Positions 7,334-15,766 of a stretch of 64,000 nt of DNA are shown here, piece by piece. Below the pieces are notes generated by a model. The model made no database searches. It saw only the letters and a list, made by a program, of their open reading frames with translations, and was not told the DNA's origin. The stretch comes from Pandoraea faecigallinarum (lineage in GTDB: Bacteria; Pseudomonadota; Gammaproteobacteria; Burkholderiales; Burkholderiaceae). A program made the position numbers and the translations under genes. The DNA is taken from the NCBI RefSeq assembly GCF_001029105.3, contig NZ_CP011807.3:3348001-3412000 (forward strand), in the 5' to 3' direction. The stretch's first letter is position 1; each line of letters opens with the position of its first letter.

Positions 7334-8565
7334 ATGGCATCGAAGACAAATTCCGCATCCGGCAATGTGAAATGGCGGATCGCGGCCTACCTCTGGCAGG
7401 CGGTGCGCGCGCATGGCTGGTGCGTGGGCGTCGCGCTGGCGCTGCTGCTTGCCGCGAGACTCGTCCCGGTGTCGTTCCCGGTGCTGCGCAAACGCATCGT
7501 GGACGAGTTGGGCGCGCCGACGGTTGTGACGCTGCCCGTCTTCGCGATCCTCGGTTACGCGGTCGTGCGCTTCATATCCGATACCTTCAACGAGGTGCGC
7601 GACGTCGCATTTTCCGAAGTCACTCAGCGCACCATGGCAGACCTGATCGTCAGGACGTTCTCGCACCTGCACCATCTGTGCGCGCGATTTCACGCACAAC
7701 GGGAAACCGGGGCGGTCATTCGCGACACGGAATAAGGGACGACGGCCGTCGGTTTCCTGCTCGGCGTCTCGCTCTTCGCCATCGTCCCAACGCTGGTCGA
7801 GATCGGGATGATCCTCGTGATCGTCGTGCGCGACTACGGCGGTGGGTTTCTCGTGATCATTGCGGCGACGTTCGTGTCCTACGCCGCGTGGACGGCCTAC
7901 GCCGCGCGCCGACGCATGCGCAGGCGCATGCAGAAGCAGCTCAACGCACTTGAGGCCGCACAGAGCAGCCGCTTCGTCGATAGCCTGCTCAATGCCGACA
8001 CCGTCCAGTACTTTGCGCGGGAATCGTTCGAGACGGAAAAGCTGCGCGCCGTCGCGGACGACTGGGCCAAGGCCGGCGTGGCCAACCAAGCGGCGCTTTC
8101 CGCATTGCGCATCGGGCAGGGCGCCTGTATCGGCGCTGGCATTGCCGCCGTCATGTTGCTCGCGGGCCAGCACGTCATGACCCGCGCCATGACCCTTGGC
8201 GATCTGGTGCTCATCAACGCGTACATCACTCAGGTAAGCCTGCCGCTCAATTCGCGGGGTTTTGTGTTCCGCGAGACGAACGACGCCATCACCAACATCG
8301 AACGCTTCTTTGCGCTGCTCTTCGCCAAGAGACGGCCGGACGAGGACAACGACGCGTGCGACGCCCGCCCGCTCATCGTCACGGGCGGCGCCATCGAGTT
8401 TTCGGGAATGGACTTCACCTACCGGCCGGGGCGGCAACTGTTGCACGACATATCGTTTCGCGTGGGCAGTGCCCAGACGGTGACCGTCGTCGGCGGGAGT
8501 GGCTCCGGCAAATCGACGCTTGTGCGCCTGACTTTCGTCTGTATCAGCCAGACGCCGGCACAAGT
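7334..8565 (+). pseudogene. ABC exporter (Atm1/heavy-metal type), broken
   Basis: This is the N-terminal membrane domain plus the start of the ATPase of an ABC half-transporter of the Atm1/HMT1 type. Visible segments are [41 protein letters not shown], then [20 protein letters not shown], the linker [14 protein letters not shown] and Walker [14 protein letters not shown]. There are three lesions. An in-frame TAA at 7733-7735 lies after RDTE, where relatives have arginine. A frameshift just after Walker A moves [10 protein letters not shown] out of frame. The sequence is then cut by an IS3-family element near 8570. It is a pseudogene. Confidence 0.85.
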
Positions 8566-8577
8566 ACTTCAGCGCGT

Positions 8578-9225
8578 GTTGCAGTGACCGGTTGAATCCG
8601 CCTTGCGAGCCCTGATCTGAATGTACGATGCCAGACTTTGACGGCTTGCGTCGCCAGATCGCCATGAGCAACGCGTCGAGAACCAGCTCGCGAGCGAGCG
8701 TGGGCTTCATCGACCAACCCACCACTTTGCGTGAGTGCAGGTCGATGACCACGGCCAGGTAAAGCCAGCCCTGCCAAGTGCGCAAGTAGGTGATATCGGT
8801 GACCCACGCTCGATCGGGGCAATCGACGGTGAATCGGCGATTGAGCCGGTTCGGAGCGATGATCGAAGGGCGCCCGGCAATACGGCGCGGAGCCTTGTAG
8901 CCACGAATAGCCTGGATCTTGTTGGCCTGCATGATTCGTTCAACACGATGCTGGCCGCAAGTCTCACCGGCTTCGCGAAGATCGCCGAACACCCGACGGG
9001 CACCATAGACACCACCGCTGGCCACATAAGAATCACGGATGAGGCCGAGCAGGCGCTGATCTTCGATGGCGCGATCGGACATTGGTTTGTTCAGCCACTG
9101 GTAGAAACCGCCGCGCGTAACTTCGAGCACCCGGCACATCACAGCGATACGGAATTCGTGTCGATGATCGTTGATGAAACGGTACTTCACTCGGGTTCCC
9201 TGGCGAAGTACCGCGCGGCCTTTTT
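8578..9225 (-). pseudogene. IS3-family OrfB, C-terminally truncated
   Basis: The frame enters by -1 shift at the A6G run (9220-9226) and reads [20 protein letters not shown], an HTH_21 region ([20 protein letters not shown]), then the integrase core with [20 protein letters not shown]. It reaches HSDQGSQ and then diverges. The catalytic glutamate region (normally about 35 residues later) is absent, and the open frame simply runs on through the antisense of the neighbouring ABC pseudogene. It is inactive. Confidence 0.8.
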
Positions 9226-9471
9226 TAAGATGTCGCGCTCCTCCTCGGTACGACGCAGTTGCGCCCGAAGTCGCAAAATCTCGCTCTTGGCCTCGACCAG
9301 CTCGCTCGCCTGCTTTTCGGTTTTGTCCGGGGTGAGCGCCTTGACCCACTTGTAAAGACTGTGCGCTGAGACGCCAAGACGGGCGGACACCTCTGCAACG
9401 GAGTGGCCGCGTTCGACGATCTGGCGGACCGCCTCTTCCTTAAATTCCGGTGTAAATCGCTCTGCACTCAT
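9187..9471 (-). CDS. IS3-family transposase OrfA
   Basis: A 94-residue Orf[47 protein letters not shown] (HTH), then a coiled coil [26 protein letters not shown]. The A AAA AAG slippery site at 9220-9226 is in phase for a -1 shift into OrfB. The gene is intact, but its OrfB partner is truncated, so the element cannot transpose by itself. Confidence 0.85.
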   Translation of the reverse strand: MSAERFTPEFKEEAVRQIVERGHSVAEVSARLGVSAHSLYKWVKALTPDKTEKQASELVEAKSEILRLRAQLRRTEEERDILKKAARYFAREPE

Positions 9472-9511
9472 GGACTTCCTCCTATGCTCAAATCATAGGC
9501 CAGAAGTGCTT

Positions 9512-9907
9512 ACAATCCCGGCAGCAGTCCAAGATGGTATTCGAGTGTCAACTTATGACGAGACAGCCCAATTTCTAAAAAATACCAAAAACGGACGATT
9601 CACCATCCGAGGAGACAACGGTGCGGGAAAATCAACTTTATTAAACGTTCTGAAAGGAAAACTCGCCGACGACGCCCTCCTCATTCCGTCACGACATGGC
9701 CGGCTCTGCTGGCAGCAATGAGTCAGCGAAATGTCCACCGGGCAACGGACATTGAAACAGCTGCATGAAGCCTTTGATCTTCCCGCCACGAAATACCTGC
9801 TGCTCGATGAGTGGGATGCAAATCTCGACGATGAAAATCGACGCACAGTCAATGAAAGGCTCGATCGACTTAGCATAAATAAAGTAATCGTCGAAATACG
9901 CCATTAG
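9512..9907 (+). pseudogene. ABC transporter ATPase domain, remnant
   Basis: The frame shows Walker A GDNGAGKSTLL, an atypical signature MSTGQRTLKQL, and Walker B KYLLLDEWDANLD, ending KVIVEIRH* at 9907. An in-frame TGA at 9719-9721 interrupts it between Walker A and the signature. The N-terminal membrane part is lost where the IS3 element ends. Base composition is clearly more AT-rich than the flanks, pointing to horizontal origin. It is not the missing end of the upstream Atm1-like pseudogene, because the Walker A region is present in both. The substrate is unknown; peptide export is one possibility. Confidence 0.75.
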
Positions 9908-9916
9908 GGAGATGAC

Positions 9917-10125
9917 ATGATCGGCAAACGGATAGCAATCGAAATTCTTGATGACGAACGGTTTATTGACCACTACTCAAGAAGGAAATTCTGGAAAGGG
10001 CATATTGCGACGTCGACGACCAGTCTATTGTTCTCATGGACAAAAATGACCAGCAGACCAGGCGACGCTTGCTCGGCTCGCTCGAGAAATTGCTGGATAT
10101 GGGGCTAGTGTCGAAGCATTTTTAA
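9917..10125 (+). pseudogene. Small hypothetical gene, frameshifted
   Basis: It starts with ATG 9 bases after the ABC remnant stop and is probably co-transcribed with it. The first 22 codons read MIGKRIAIEILDDERFIDHY plus two. A shift near 9983 then continues as EILERAYCDVDDQSIVLMDK, NDQQTRRRLLGSLEKLLDMG, LVSKHF*. The joined product would be about 69 residues, acidic, with no signal peptide and no family I recognise. The lowered GC matches the ABC remnant, so both likely came in together. The frameshift reading is inferred from the protein-like quality of the second frame. Confidence 0.5.
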
Positions 10126-10199
10126 TCCGCCAAATCAACCCTCAGTCGGCGTCCCGCCACATAGCGCCCTGGAGCGTCTTTGATGCGATTGAACATAAG

Positions 10200-10233
10200 A
10201 AAACCCCATGTAGCGATCGTTACGCGGGGTTTT
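10200..10233 (+). terminator. Rho-independent terminator
   Basis: AAAACCCC (10200-10207) pairs with GGGGTTTT (10226-10233), with a partly self-complementary loop GTAGCGATCGTTAC. It is followed by a short pyrimidine-rich stretch. It closes the ABC-remnant unit. Confidence 0.7.
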
Positions 10234-10514
10234 CCCTTAATCCTTACCTAAGACCATCGAAAGCACCGACCTAATCCATTCGTAATCCCCATTAAATTTG
10301 ATAGGGGATACGTAATTTACGCCCGTGCTAGCATGCGGCGCGGAATGTTCTTACGGAGCATTTCAGCATAGGAGTCCTACCGTATATCGATTTTTACTCC
10401 TGCTTTTTTGGACTCCTGGCATTCGGCGGCGTCACCGACCTGGCTACAACCCGATGCACGACGGGATGTGGCAGCGCCGCCATTTCCAGAACAACATTCT
10501 AAAGAACTAGGAAA
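10234..10514 (+). other. Upstream region of CsgG-like lipoprotein gene
   Basis: No gene is supported here. It is AT-richer than the flanks and contains a 7-bp inverted repeat GGAGTCC (10371-10377) / GGACTCC (10410-10416). The promoter of the downstream lipoprotein gene should lie in this segment. Confidence 0.4.
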
Positions 10515-11381
10515 ATGGCACACCATCTCGTAAAAATTTCCGGTTTGCTGCTTGCAGCCGGCATCATGGCCGGCTGCTCGACCATGAACCAGGGAAGCAG
10601 CAGCGCCAAGACGGCTGCCACCGGCTCGGCCGGCGGCGCAAACTCCGAAAACGCCAATGCGTCGCTAGAAAAGTGCGACCGCCCGCTGGGTACCATCGCG
10701 GTGATCGAAGACACGTCCGCCCCGTGGTACGGCGTGCTGACCGGCCAATACAAGCTCGGCTCGACGGTGCCTGTCCTCAAGTTGCTCGTCCAGCAATCGA
10801 ACTGCTTCGTCGTGGTCGACCGCGGCCGCGGCATGAACACGATCATGGGTGAACGCGCGCTGCAAGAATCGGGCGAACTGCGCGCCAAGTCGAACTTCGG
10901 CAAGGGCAAGATGGTTTCCGCCGACTACGCGATCAGCCCGTCGATCACCTTCACGAACAACAATGCCGGCGGTGCCGGCGCCAGCCTGGCCGGCCTTCTG
11001 CCGGGGGGCATCGGCTCGGCCATCGGCGCGCTCGCCGGCAGCATGAACTCGAAGGAAGCCAGCACCCTGCTGACCGTCATCGACAACCGCTCCAGCGTGC
11101 AGATCGCCGCCGCAGAAGGCAGCGCCAGCGCCATGGACTTCGGCGCACTCGGCCGTATCGTCGGCAGCCAGGCCGGCGGCTCGCTCGGCGGCTATTCGAA
11201 CACCGCCGAAGGCAAGGTCATCGTGGCCGCGTTCACCGACTCGTACAACAATGTCGTGCGCGCCGTGAAGAACTACAAGCAACAAACCGTGGCCGGCGGC
11301 CTCGGCACCGGCGGCCAACTCGCCGTGCAAGACGACGATGCACCGGCCCCCGCCAAGAAAAGCACCCGCAAGAAGAAGTAA
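10515..11381 (+). CDS. CsgG/HfaB-like outer-membrane lipoprotein
   Basis: A 288-residue lipoprotein. The signal peptide MAHHLVKISGLLLAAGIMAG ends at a lipobox cysteine (residue 21). A CsgG-type core follows (GTIAVIEDTSAPWYG, LVQQSNCFVVVDRGRGMNTI, DYAISPSITF, TLLTVIDNRSSVQIA, KVIVAAFTDSYNNVVRAVK). In place of the membrane-spanning hairpin region there is a glycine-rich stretch (GGAGASLAGLLPGGIGSAIG). The C-terminus is lysine-rich (KKSTRKKK). No curli or holdfast genes lie nearby, so a secretion-pore role is uncertain. It may be a periplasmic-facing lipoprotein of the CsgG fold with another role. Confidence 0.75.
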   Translation: MAHHLVKISGLLLAAGIMAGCSTMNQGSSSAKTAATGSAGGANSENANASLEKCDRPLGTIAVIEDTSAPWYGVLTGQYKLGSTVPVLKLLVQQSNCFVVVDRGRGMNTIMGERALQESGELRAKSNFGKGKMVSADYAISPSITFTNNNAGGAGASLAGLLPGGIGSAIGALAGSMNSKEASTLLTVIDNRSSVQIAAAEGSASAMDFGALGRIVGSQAGGSLGGYSNTAEGKVIVAAFTDSYNNVVRAVKNYKQQTVAGGLGTGGQLAVQDDDAPAPAKKSTRKKK

Positions 11382-11718
11382 TCCTCGATAGCCATCCCCC
11401 TCCCGAACCCGGCACTCGCCGCGGTTCGGGGCGGCGAATCGGGCACATCAAGCCAGCCCTCTCGCTCCATCCAGCCCACCGGGCGCCCACGACGGCTCAC
11501 GCCTGCCCTTCGCGCGTCGAACGTCAAATATTTTGCCGCCCGGCAAATGAATCCGCCCCGTCGGCAAAGGCATCGGAGCGCCCCGGCCCATCGGTTCCTC
11601 TATCATCCGCATGTGTCTGCCCCCGTACACCTTGGATTTTCGTAGGTGCTGTCTCGCCGCGCCCGTCGTCTTGCGCTGCGATCCCGCCATTCCCTCTTCA
11701 CCCGACGCCAGGATTCGT

Positions 11719-12702
11719 ATGACGAAGCCTTCGCAGCGCGCTGTCCCGACGACTACGCCAGACGCCGTGGCCGCCCATGCCCTCGCGCACGCGTGGGCGC
11801 AGGTAGGGGCCGCCCTCAGCCCCCATCCCGACTGCCCACTGCCGGACTGGGCCGGTGGCGGCGACACGCTTCACCAGCATCTGCTCGTCATCGGTAACGG
11901 TGGCGACGACGATCCCGTGAGCCAGCTCTGCTATTTGGAGACCGCCGCCGCCCGCTTCGGCAAGGTGGGCTACGTCGGCCCCGCGAGCGTGCGTCGGCTG
12001 GTCGAATGGTCGATGGGGGATCGTGTGGTCGTGCTCTCGCGTATGCCGCGCGACGTGTCGGACTGGGACTTGCGCTGCGCGCTGGGCTCGCTGGCTCGCA
12101 CATTGGGTCCGCAAGCCACTCATGCGCATGCCGGACGCCCGTTTTTGCGCGTCGCCACGACCGCGGCGCGCCACTGGCGCGATCGGCTCGCCGCCGCCGC
12201 GCAACACGGGTTGTGCGTCGGACTGGCAGGGCTGGATACGCTCGATGGCATGCCCCGGACAACACCGCCGCTCGCGCCGCTACTGGGCGTGCCCGGGGTA
12301 TCGTGGGTGCCGCTGGGGCGGCCGGGAGTTTTCGCGCGTGACGCCGCGCCGCCGGAAACGGTCGACTGGATCGACTGGCGGGCGGACTGTGACGATCTGG
12401 CCGACGAAGCCTCGCTCATCGACAACCTGGATCTCGTGATTGCGCTGGATGCCGCTCACGCACATATGGCAAGCGGTCTGGGGGTGCCCGTGTGGCGACT
12501 GAGCGCCACACGGCTGACGACATCTCACGACGACGACTGGCAAGCCACCCCGTTTCCGTGTCGCCGGGAGAACTCACCCACGCTCGCCGACATTGGCGCC
12601 TTCAGGTTATCCCCGTCGAGCGAAGACTGGCCCGGCGTCGTGAACGCCGCAGCAACGGCATTGCTGGCAATGGCCACTGAATTCCAAGGCTGGACCCGCT
12701 AA
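11719..12702 (+). CDS. Glycosyltransferase family 9-like protein
   Basis: 327 residues from ATG 11719; an in-frame upstream start at 11611 would add a low-quality leader. The C-terminal half resembles the nucleotide-sugar-binding domain of heptosyltransferases and TPR-linked transferases: VSWVPLGRPG, then DWRADCDDLADEASLIDNLD, LVIALDAAHAHMASGLGVPV. The last segment corresponds to the family's aspartate/histidine site. The N-terminal half is poorly recognisable (QLCYLETAAARFGKVGYVG). It probably acts on a sugar nucleotide in the cytoplasm, but acceptor and pathway are unknown. It stands alone, with no LPS cluster around it. Confidence 0.6.
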   Translation: MTKPSQRAVPTTTPDAVAAHALAHAWAQVGAALSPHPDCPLPDWAGGGDTLHQHLLVIGNGGDDDPVSQLCYLETAAARFGKVGYVGPASVRRLVEWSMGDRVVVLSRMPRDVSDWDLRCALGSLARTLGPQATHAHAGRPFLRVATTAARHWRDRLAAAAQHGLCVGLAGLDTLDGMPRTTPPLAPLLGVPGVSWVPLGRPGVFARDAAPPETVDWIDWRADCDDLADEASLIDNLDLVIALDAAHAHMASGLGVPVWRLSATRLTTSHDDDWQATPFPCRRENSPTLADIGAFRLSPSSEDWPGVVNAAATALLAMATEFQGWTR

Positions 12703-12893
12703 CGTCCGGGGATGTTCGCCACGTGCACTGACATGCACTAACATGCGCCGGCGTCGGGAATGACGCGGGACGATAATCCACCGCCGCCAAATCATCACAT
12801 CGCCGACCAGCACCTATGACCTCGGTGCACGACACCGCACGTCAGTTTGCGACCTGGCGGCGATTGCCGATGGTCGCGCTGTGGCCTCGGGGA

Positions 12894-13367
12894 TCAGGCA
12901 GTCCAGCGATCGCCGACTTGTGCGGTCTTGACCCACACCATGAATGCTTCCGCTTCGGGGGTGTCGGCTGGCGCCGACCAGCTCGCATAATCGGCCTCGA
13001 CGAACGGGCGATACGGTCCGTGCTTCACTTCGAAAATCACCGCCCCCGGGTCCAGCGACAGCACGGTGTGGTGCGTGCCGATCGGGCTTTCGATCACGCT
13101 CGTGTCCTCACCCAGCACTTTACGGTCGATGACGACACCGGCCGCGTCGAACGTGAGCACGACAAACCGCCCGCGCAGGGCCGTGAGCAATTCCCACGTG
13201 TGATGGTGCAGGTGCGGACGAATATACGTTGCCGGCTCCATGGCAATGGCCAGTCGCTGGATCGAATCGTCGAGCGACTCATGCAGATTCTGGTTCATGC
13301 GGGCGCGCGGCGATTGTGTGGCCTGCCCGGTCAGTGCGTCGAGCGCAGCAAAGGTCAACGTTTTCAT
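12894..13367 (-). CDS. wbuC: WbuC-family cupin metalloprotein
   Basis: 157 residues from ATG 13367 (MKTLTFAALDALTG). A small cupin domain is seen: YIRPHLHHHTWELLTALRGR has the metal-binding histidines, followed by HTVLSLDPGAVIFEVKHGPY. WbuC-like proteins are often found in O-antigen loci and are of unknown reaction. Here the gene is separate from any polysaccharide cluster. It lies behind rpsU on the same strand but past a strong terminator, so it probably has its own promoter in 13368-13454. Confidence 0.8.
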   Translation of the reverse strand: MKTLTFAALDALTGQATQSPRARMNQNLHESLDDSIQRLAIAMEPATYIRPHLHHHTWELLTALRGRFVVLTFDAAGVVIDRKVLGEDTSVIESPIGTHHTVLSLDPGAVIFEVKHGPYRPFVEADYASWSAPADTPEAEAFMVWVKTAQVGDRWTA

Positions 13368-13454
13368 GGAGATCTTGTGGGAATGTTGGGAGCGATGCGT
13401 CTTGCGAACGGCAACGGCCACGAGTGTAGCAAATCGCTTCGCCATGACCGTCCA

Positions 13455-13484
13455 CAAAAAAACCCGCCGTTCGGCGGGTTTTTT
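13455..13484 (-). terminator. rpsU terminator
   Basis: An A-rich arm plus AACCCGCC, a short TTCG-containing loop and GGCGGGTT followed by T residues. The structure is symmetrical enough to work on both strands. It lies 41 bp downstream of the rpsU stop. Confidence 0.8.
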
Positions 13485-13525
13485 GACTCTGCACTACATT
13501 GCGCCGGTGCGGCGCAACGACGTGC

Positions 13526-13738
13526 TTAGTACATCTTCTTCTTCAGGGTCTGGCTGCGCAGACGCTTACGCAGACGGGCCACAGCAGCGGCCTTCTTGCG
13601 CTTGCGCTCAGCCGTCGGCTTTTCGTAAGCCGCACGTGCCTTGACTTCCTTGATCAGACCCGTGCCATCAATGGCGCGACGGAAACGACGCAGTGCGACT
13701 TCAACGGGTTCACCGTCTTTGATAACGATCTTGGTCAT
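13526..13738 (-). CDS. rpsU: 30S ribosomal protein S21
   Basis: The 70-residue bS21 protein of the small ribosomal subunit, which assists base-pairing of the mRNA leader with 16S rRNA. The sequence is [40 protein letters not shown], with a basic tail [20 protein letters not shown]. The start at 13738 fits the family. It is not next to dnaG or rpoD as in the classical macromolecular-synthesis operon, so this is a stand-alone (possibly second) copy, flanked by its own terminator. Confidence 0.96.
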   Translation of the reverse strand: MTKIVIKDGEPVEVALRRFRRAIDGTGLIKEVKARAAYEKPTAERKRKKAAAVARLRKRLRSQTLKKKMY

Positions 13739-14187
13739 GCAATATCTCGAATAGTGTTTCGGCCCCCACGGGAGCCACAAATTTGATTTACCGCGCAAAG
13801 ACACCACTCCCCGCCCTGCCGGAGCATTCTCCTGCCAGGCGCGACGAACGGACTTGCTGCGGACTGCACTACACCACGTCCGGCGGGACCGCGACTCACC
13901 TCCTCTGCGATCTCCCGATTGGCTTTCGACACCCGGCTCGCCTAACGGCCCTCGCATCGCGCCTTCCAGACTGGCTGAACGGTTGATTGATGGCGAAGCG
14001 GCAGATTCATCGTTCGTCAGTGAATCCCGCTTCCCGCAATGCCCATATTTTGGACAAGGTCGTGATTATACACACAAAGAGCGTCAAATGCACACGTTTT
14101 GGCCGCCCACCATACGCAACGAGCCCCGCCAGCCTGTCGCGGAGTCCGTTTCAGCGGAGAAAAGCCCGGCATTTCCCCCTGTCATCC
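13739..14187. other. Intergenic region between rpsU and porin gene
   Basis: About 450 bp with no convincing gene. It must contain the rpsU promoter (reverse strand, just above 13738). Short open frames on both strands here show no recognisable protein family or good ribosome-binding site. Confidence 0.5.
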
Positions 14188-14215
14188 CGGCCGGAATCGC
14201 CCGATTCCGGCCGGT
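14188..14215 (-). terminator. Hairpin after porin gene
   Basis: A perfect 12-bp stem CCGGCCGGAATC / GATTCCGGCCGG with a 4-base loop, 7 bp beyond the porin stop codon. No T run follows, so it may act as a transcript-stabilising or Rho-assisted structure. Confidence 0.6.
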
Positions 14216-14222
14216 TCCCGAC

Positions 14223-15407
14223 TTAGAACTTGTGACGCACGCCTGCGATCACGGCGATCTGCGACTGCGCACCGGTGCCCGTCGGGCCACCGACGTTGTC
14301 GATCGCTGCCACGACCGCGTCGCCCGTAGCGCGTTGATACACGCCGTTCAGGTACGTTTCAGTGCGCTTGCTGAAGGCGTACGTCGTACCGGCGTTGATC
14401 TGGAACCAGCGCGGCTTGGTGCCCTTGGTGATGCCCGACAGTGCCGTGGCGCCGCTCACGCTGCCATCGCTGTAGACGAACGCCAGGCCACCCAGCAGAT
14501 TCGGGGAAATCTGGTACTTGCCGTTCAGTTCGAACGTGTTCACGCGAATCGACGACTGGTTGGCGTAGTTGATCTTGGCGTAGCTGTACACGAAGCCGAT
14601 CGTGGCCGCCTGAATCTGGTACGCGATACCTGCCGCGGCAATGTCGTGCTTGTCGACAGTGCCCGTATAGAAGATGTCGGTGGCGCTGGCGTAATCGTTC
14701 GACACGGCGCCGTTGCCGTTTGCCGTGCCCGGGCTCGCCAGGTGCATGTAGCCGGCCGCTGCGCTCAGCGGGCCGTTGGCGTACGACGCGCCGACGCTGA
14801 AGGCGTTGTTATGCGAGAAGCCCGTGCCGTTACCCGTATTCGGCTCGTTGCTGAAGCCATACAGTGCGCCGAACGAGAAGCCGCCATAGTTCGCGCTCGT
14901 GTACTTGACCGAGTTGCTGATGCGGAACGAGTTGTACAGGTTGTCGATGTCACCGATGTGGGCGCCGTATTGCGTCGCCCATTGCTTGGCCGACGTGAGC
15001 GGGCTCACGAAGTCCACCACGGAGTCGTACTGACGGCCGATCGTGACGCTGCCCGCTTGTGCGCTTTGCAGGCCCACGTATGCCTGACGACCGAACATGC
15101 GGCTGTTTTGCAGCAGCGTGCCGTTCATCAGGTTAAACCCGTTTTCCAGCACGAAAACCGCCTTCAGACCGCCGCCCAGGTCTTCCGAACCCTTCAGGCC
15201 CCAGCGGTTGCCCTGTCCGATGCCGCTCACGGCCTGAAAGTTGTGTGCCCCTTTGGCGTTCAGGCCGCTGGCAACGTTGTTGACGTAAGCGACGCCCGCA
15301 TCGATCACGCCGTAGAGCGTCACGTTGGTCGTCGAGGTCTGCGCCATTGCCGGCGCGGCAACGGCGAAGCTGGCGGCAGCCAGAGCCGTGAGTTGGAAGC
15401 GCTTCAT
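14223..15407 (-). CDS. Gram-negative porin (general diffusion, Burkholderiales type)
   Basis: 394 residues, with a signal peptide cleaved after AVAAPAMA and a mature start QTSTTNVTLYGVIDAGVAY that is diagnostic of burkholderial trimeric porins. A 16-strand barrel is expected. Loop 3 region motifs such as GRQAYVGLQS and TIGRQYDSVVDF are visible. The C-terminus ...QIAVIAGVRHKF ends in phenylalanine, the signal for outer-membrane assembly. A purine-rich ribosome-binding site (AAAGAGGA) precedes ATG 15407. It is monocistronic, with a hairpin downstream. Confidence 0.93.
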   Translation of the reverse strand: MKRFQLTALAAASFAVAAPAMAQTSTTNVTLYGVIDAGVAYVNNVASGLNAKGAHNFQAVSGIGQGNRWGLKGSEDLGGGLKAVFVLENGFNLMNGTLLQNSRMFGRQAYVGLQSAQAGSVTIGRQYDSVVDFVSPLTSAKQWATQYGAHIGDIDNLYNSFRISNSVKYTSANYGGFSFGALYGFSNEPNTGNGTGFSHNNAFSVGASYANGPLSAAAGYMHLASPGTANGNGAVSNDYASATDIFYTGTVDKHDIAAAGIAYQIQAATIGFVYSYAKINYANQSSIRVNTFELNGKYQISPNLLGGLAFVYSDGSVSGATALSGITKGTKPRWFQINAGTTYAFSKRTETYLNGVYQRATGDAVVAAIDNVGGPTGTGAQSQIAVIAGVRHKF

Positions 15408-15766
15408 CTTTATCCTCTTTGATGGTGGTCTTATATTTTTGACCTGCCGCAGCAGGTATCCACTGTCGATGTCGGTTGCCCCGGCCGGTGCGTCGAGGAT
15501 TGCTGCAACCGCATATGCAATGGAGTACTCACCAAATAACGAGCGGTGCTTTCCTTATTCAGGAATAGCACCGCTGGTCATCCGTAAGCGGATGCATTCT
15601 TACACGTTAGCGACACACTTCGCAGGCAAGTGGTGCATTTGCAACACATGAAATATTGGGCATATGCAGCCTGTTGCGAAGGGGATTCAGGCAACGTGAT
15701 AACGTCCATCACCCGCGCGCCACCGAATCGTTTCGCCGACGAATGCGGCTACGCTTTCTCTGTCTT
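15408..15766 (-). other. Porin upstream region
   Basis: About 360 bp, AT-richer than average, between the porin start and the stop of the histone-like gene. No gene is supported. It should carry the porin promoter and any osmotic or nutrient control sites; I could not assign them. Confidence 0.45.

Larger units (their letters stand above)
8575..9505 (-). mobile_element. IS3-family element, truncated at transposase 3' end
   Basis: The orfA start is at 9471 and the orfB frame ends inside the ABC pseudogene. OrfB homology stops after HSDQGSQ near 8600, so the third catalytic residue and the 3' end are missing. The right boundary near 9505 is a guess, because no second terminal repeat is available for comparison. 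The element sits between two different ABC-transporter remnants, suggesting that a deletion accompanied its arrival. Confidence 0.65.

Noticed and set aside
7310..9349. 679-codon reverse frame through the truncated OrfB and the ABC pseudogene
   Set aside because: Only its first part (to about 8600) is transposase; the rest is antisense of the ABC exporter and has no protein identity.
10325..10510. 61-codon open frame before the CsgG-like gene
   Set aside because: Starts at GTG without a ribosome-binding site and has no family; more likely leader or promoter DNA.
13987..14226. Forward open frame between rpsU and porin
   Set aside because: No ribosome-binding site or domain, and it runs into the porin terminator hairpin.
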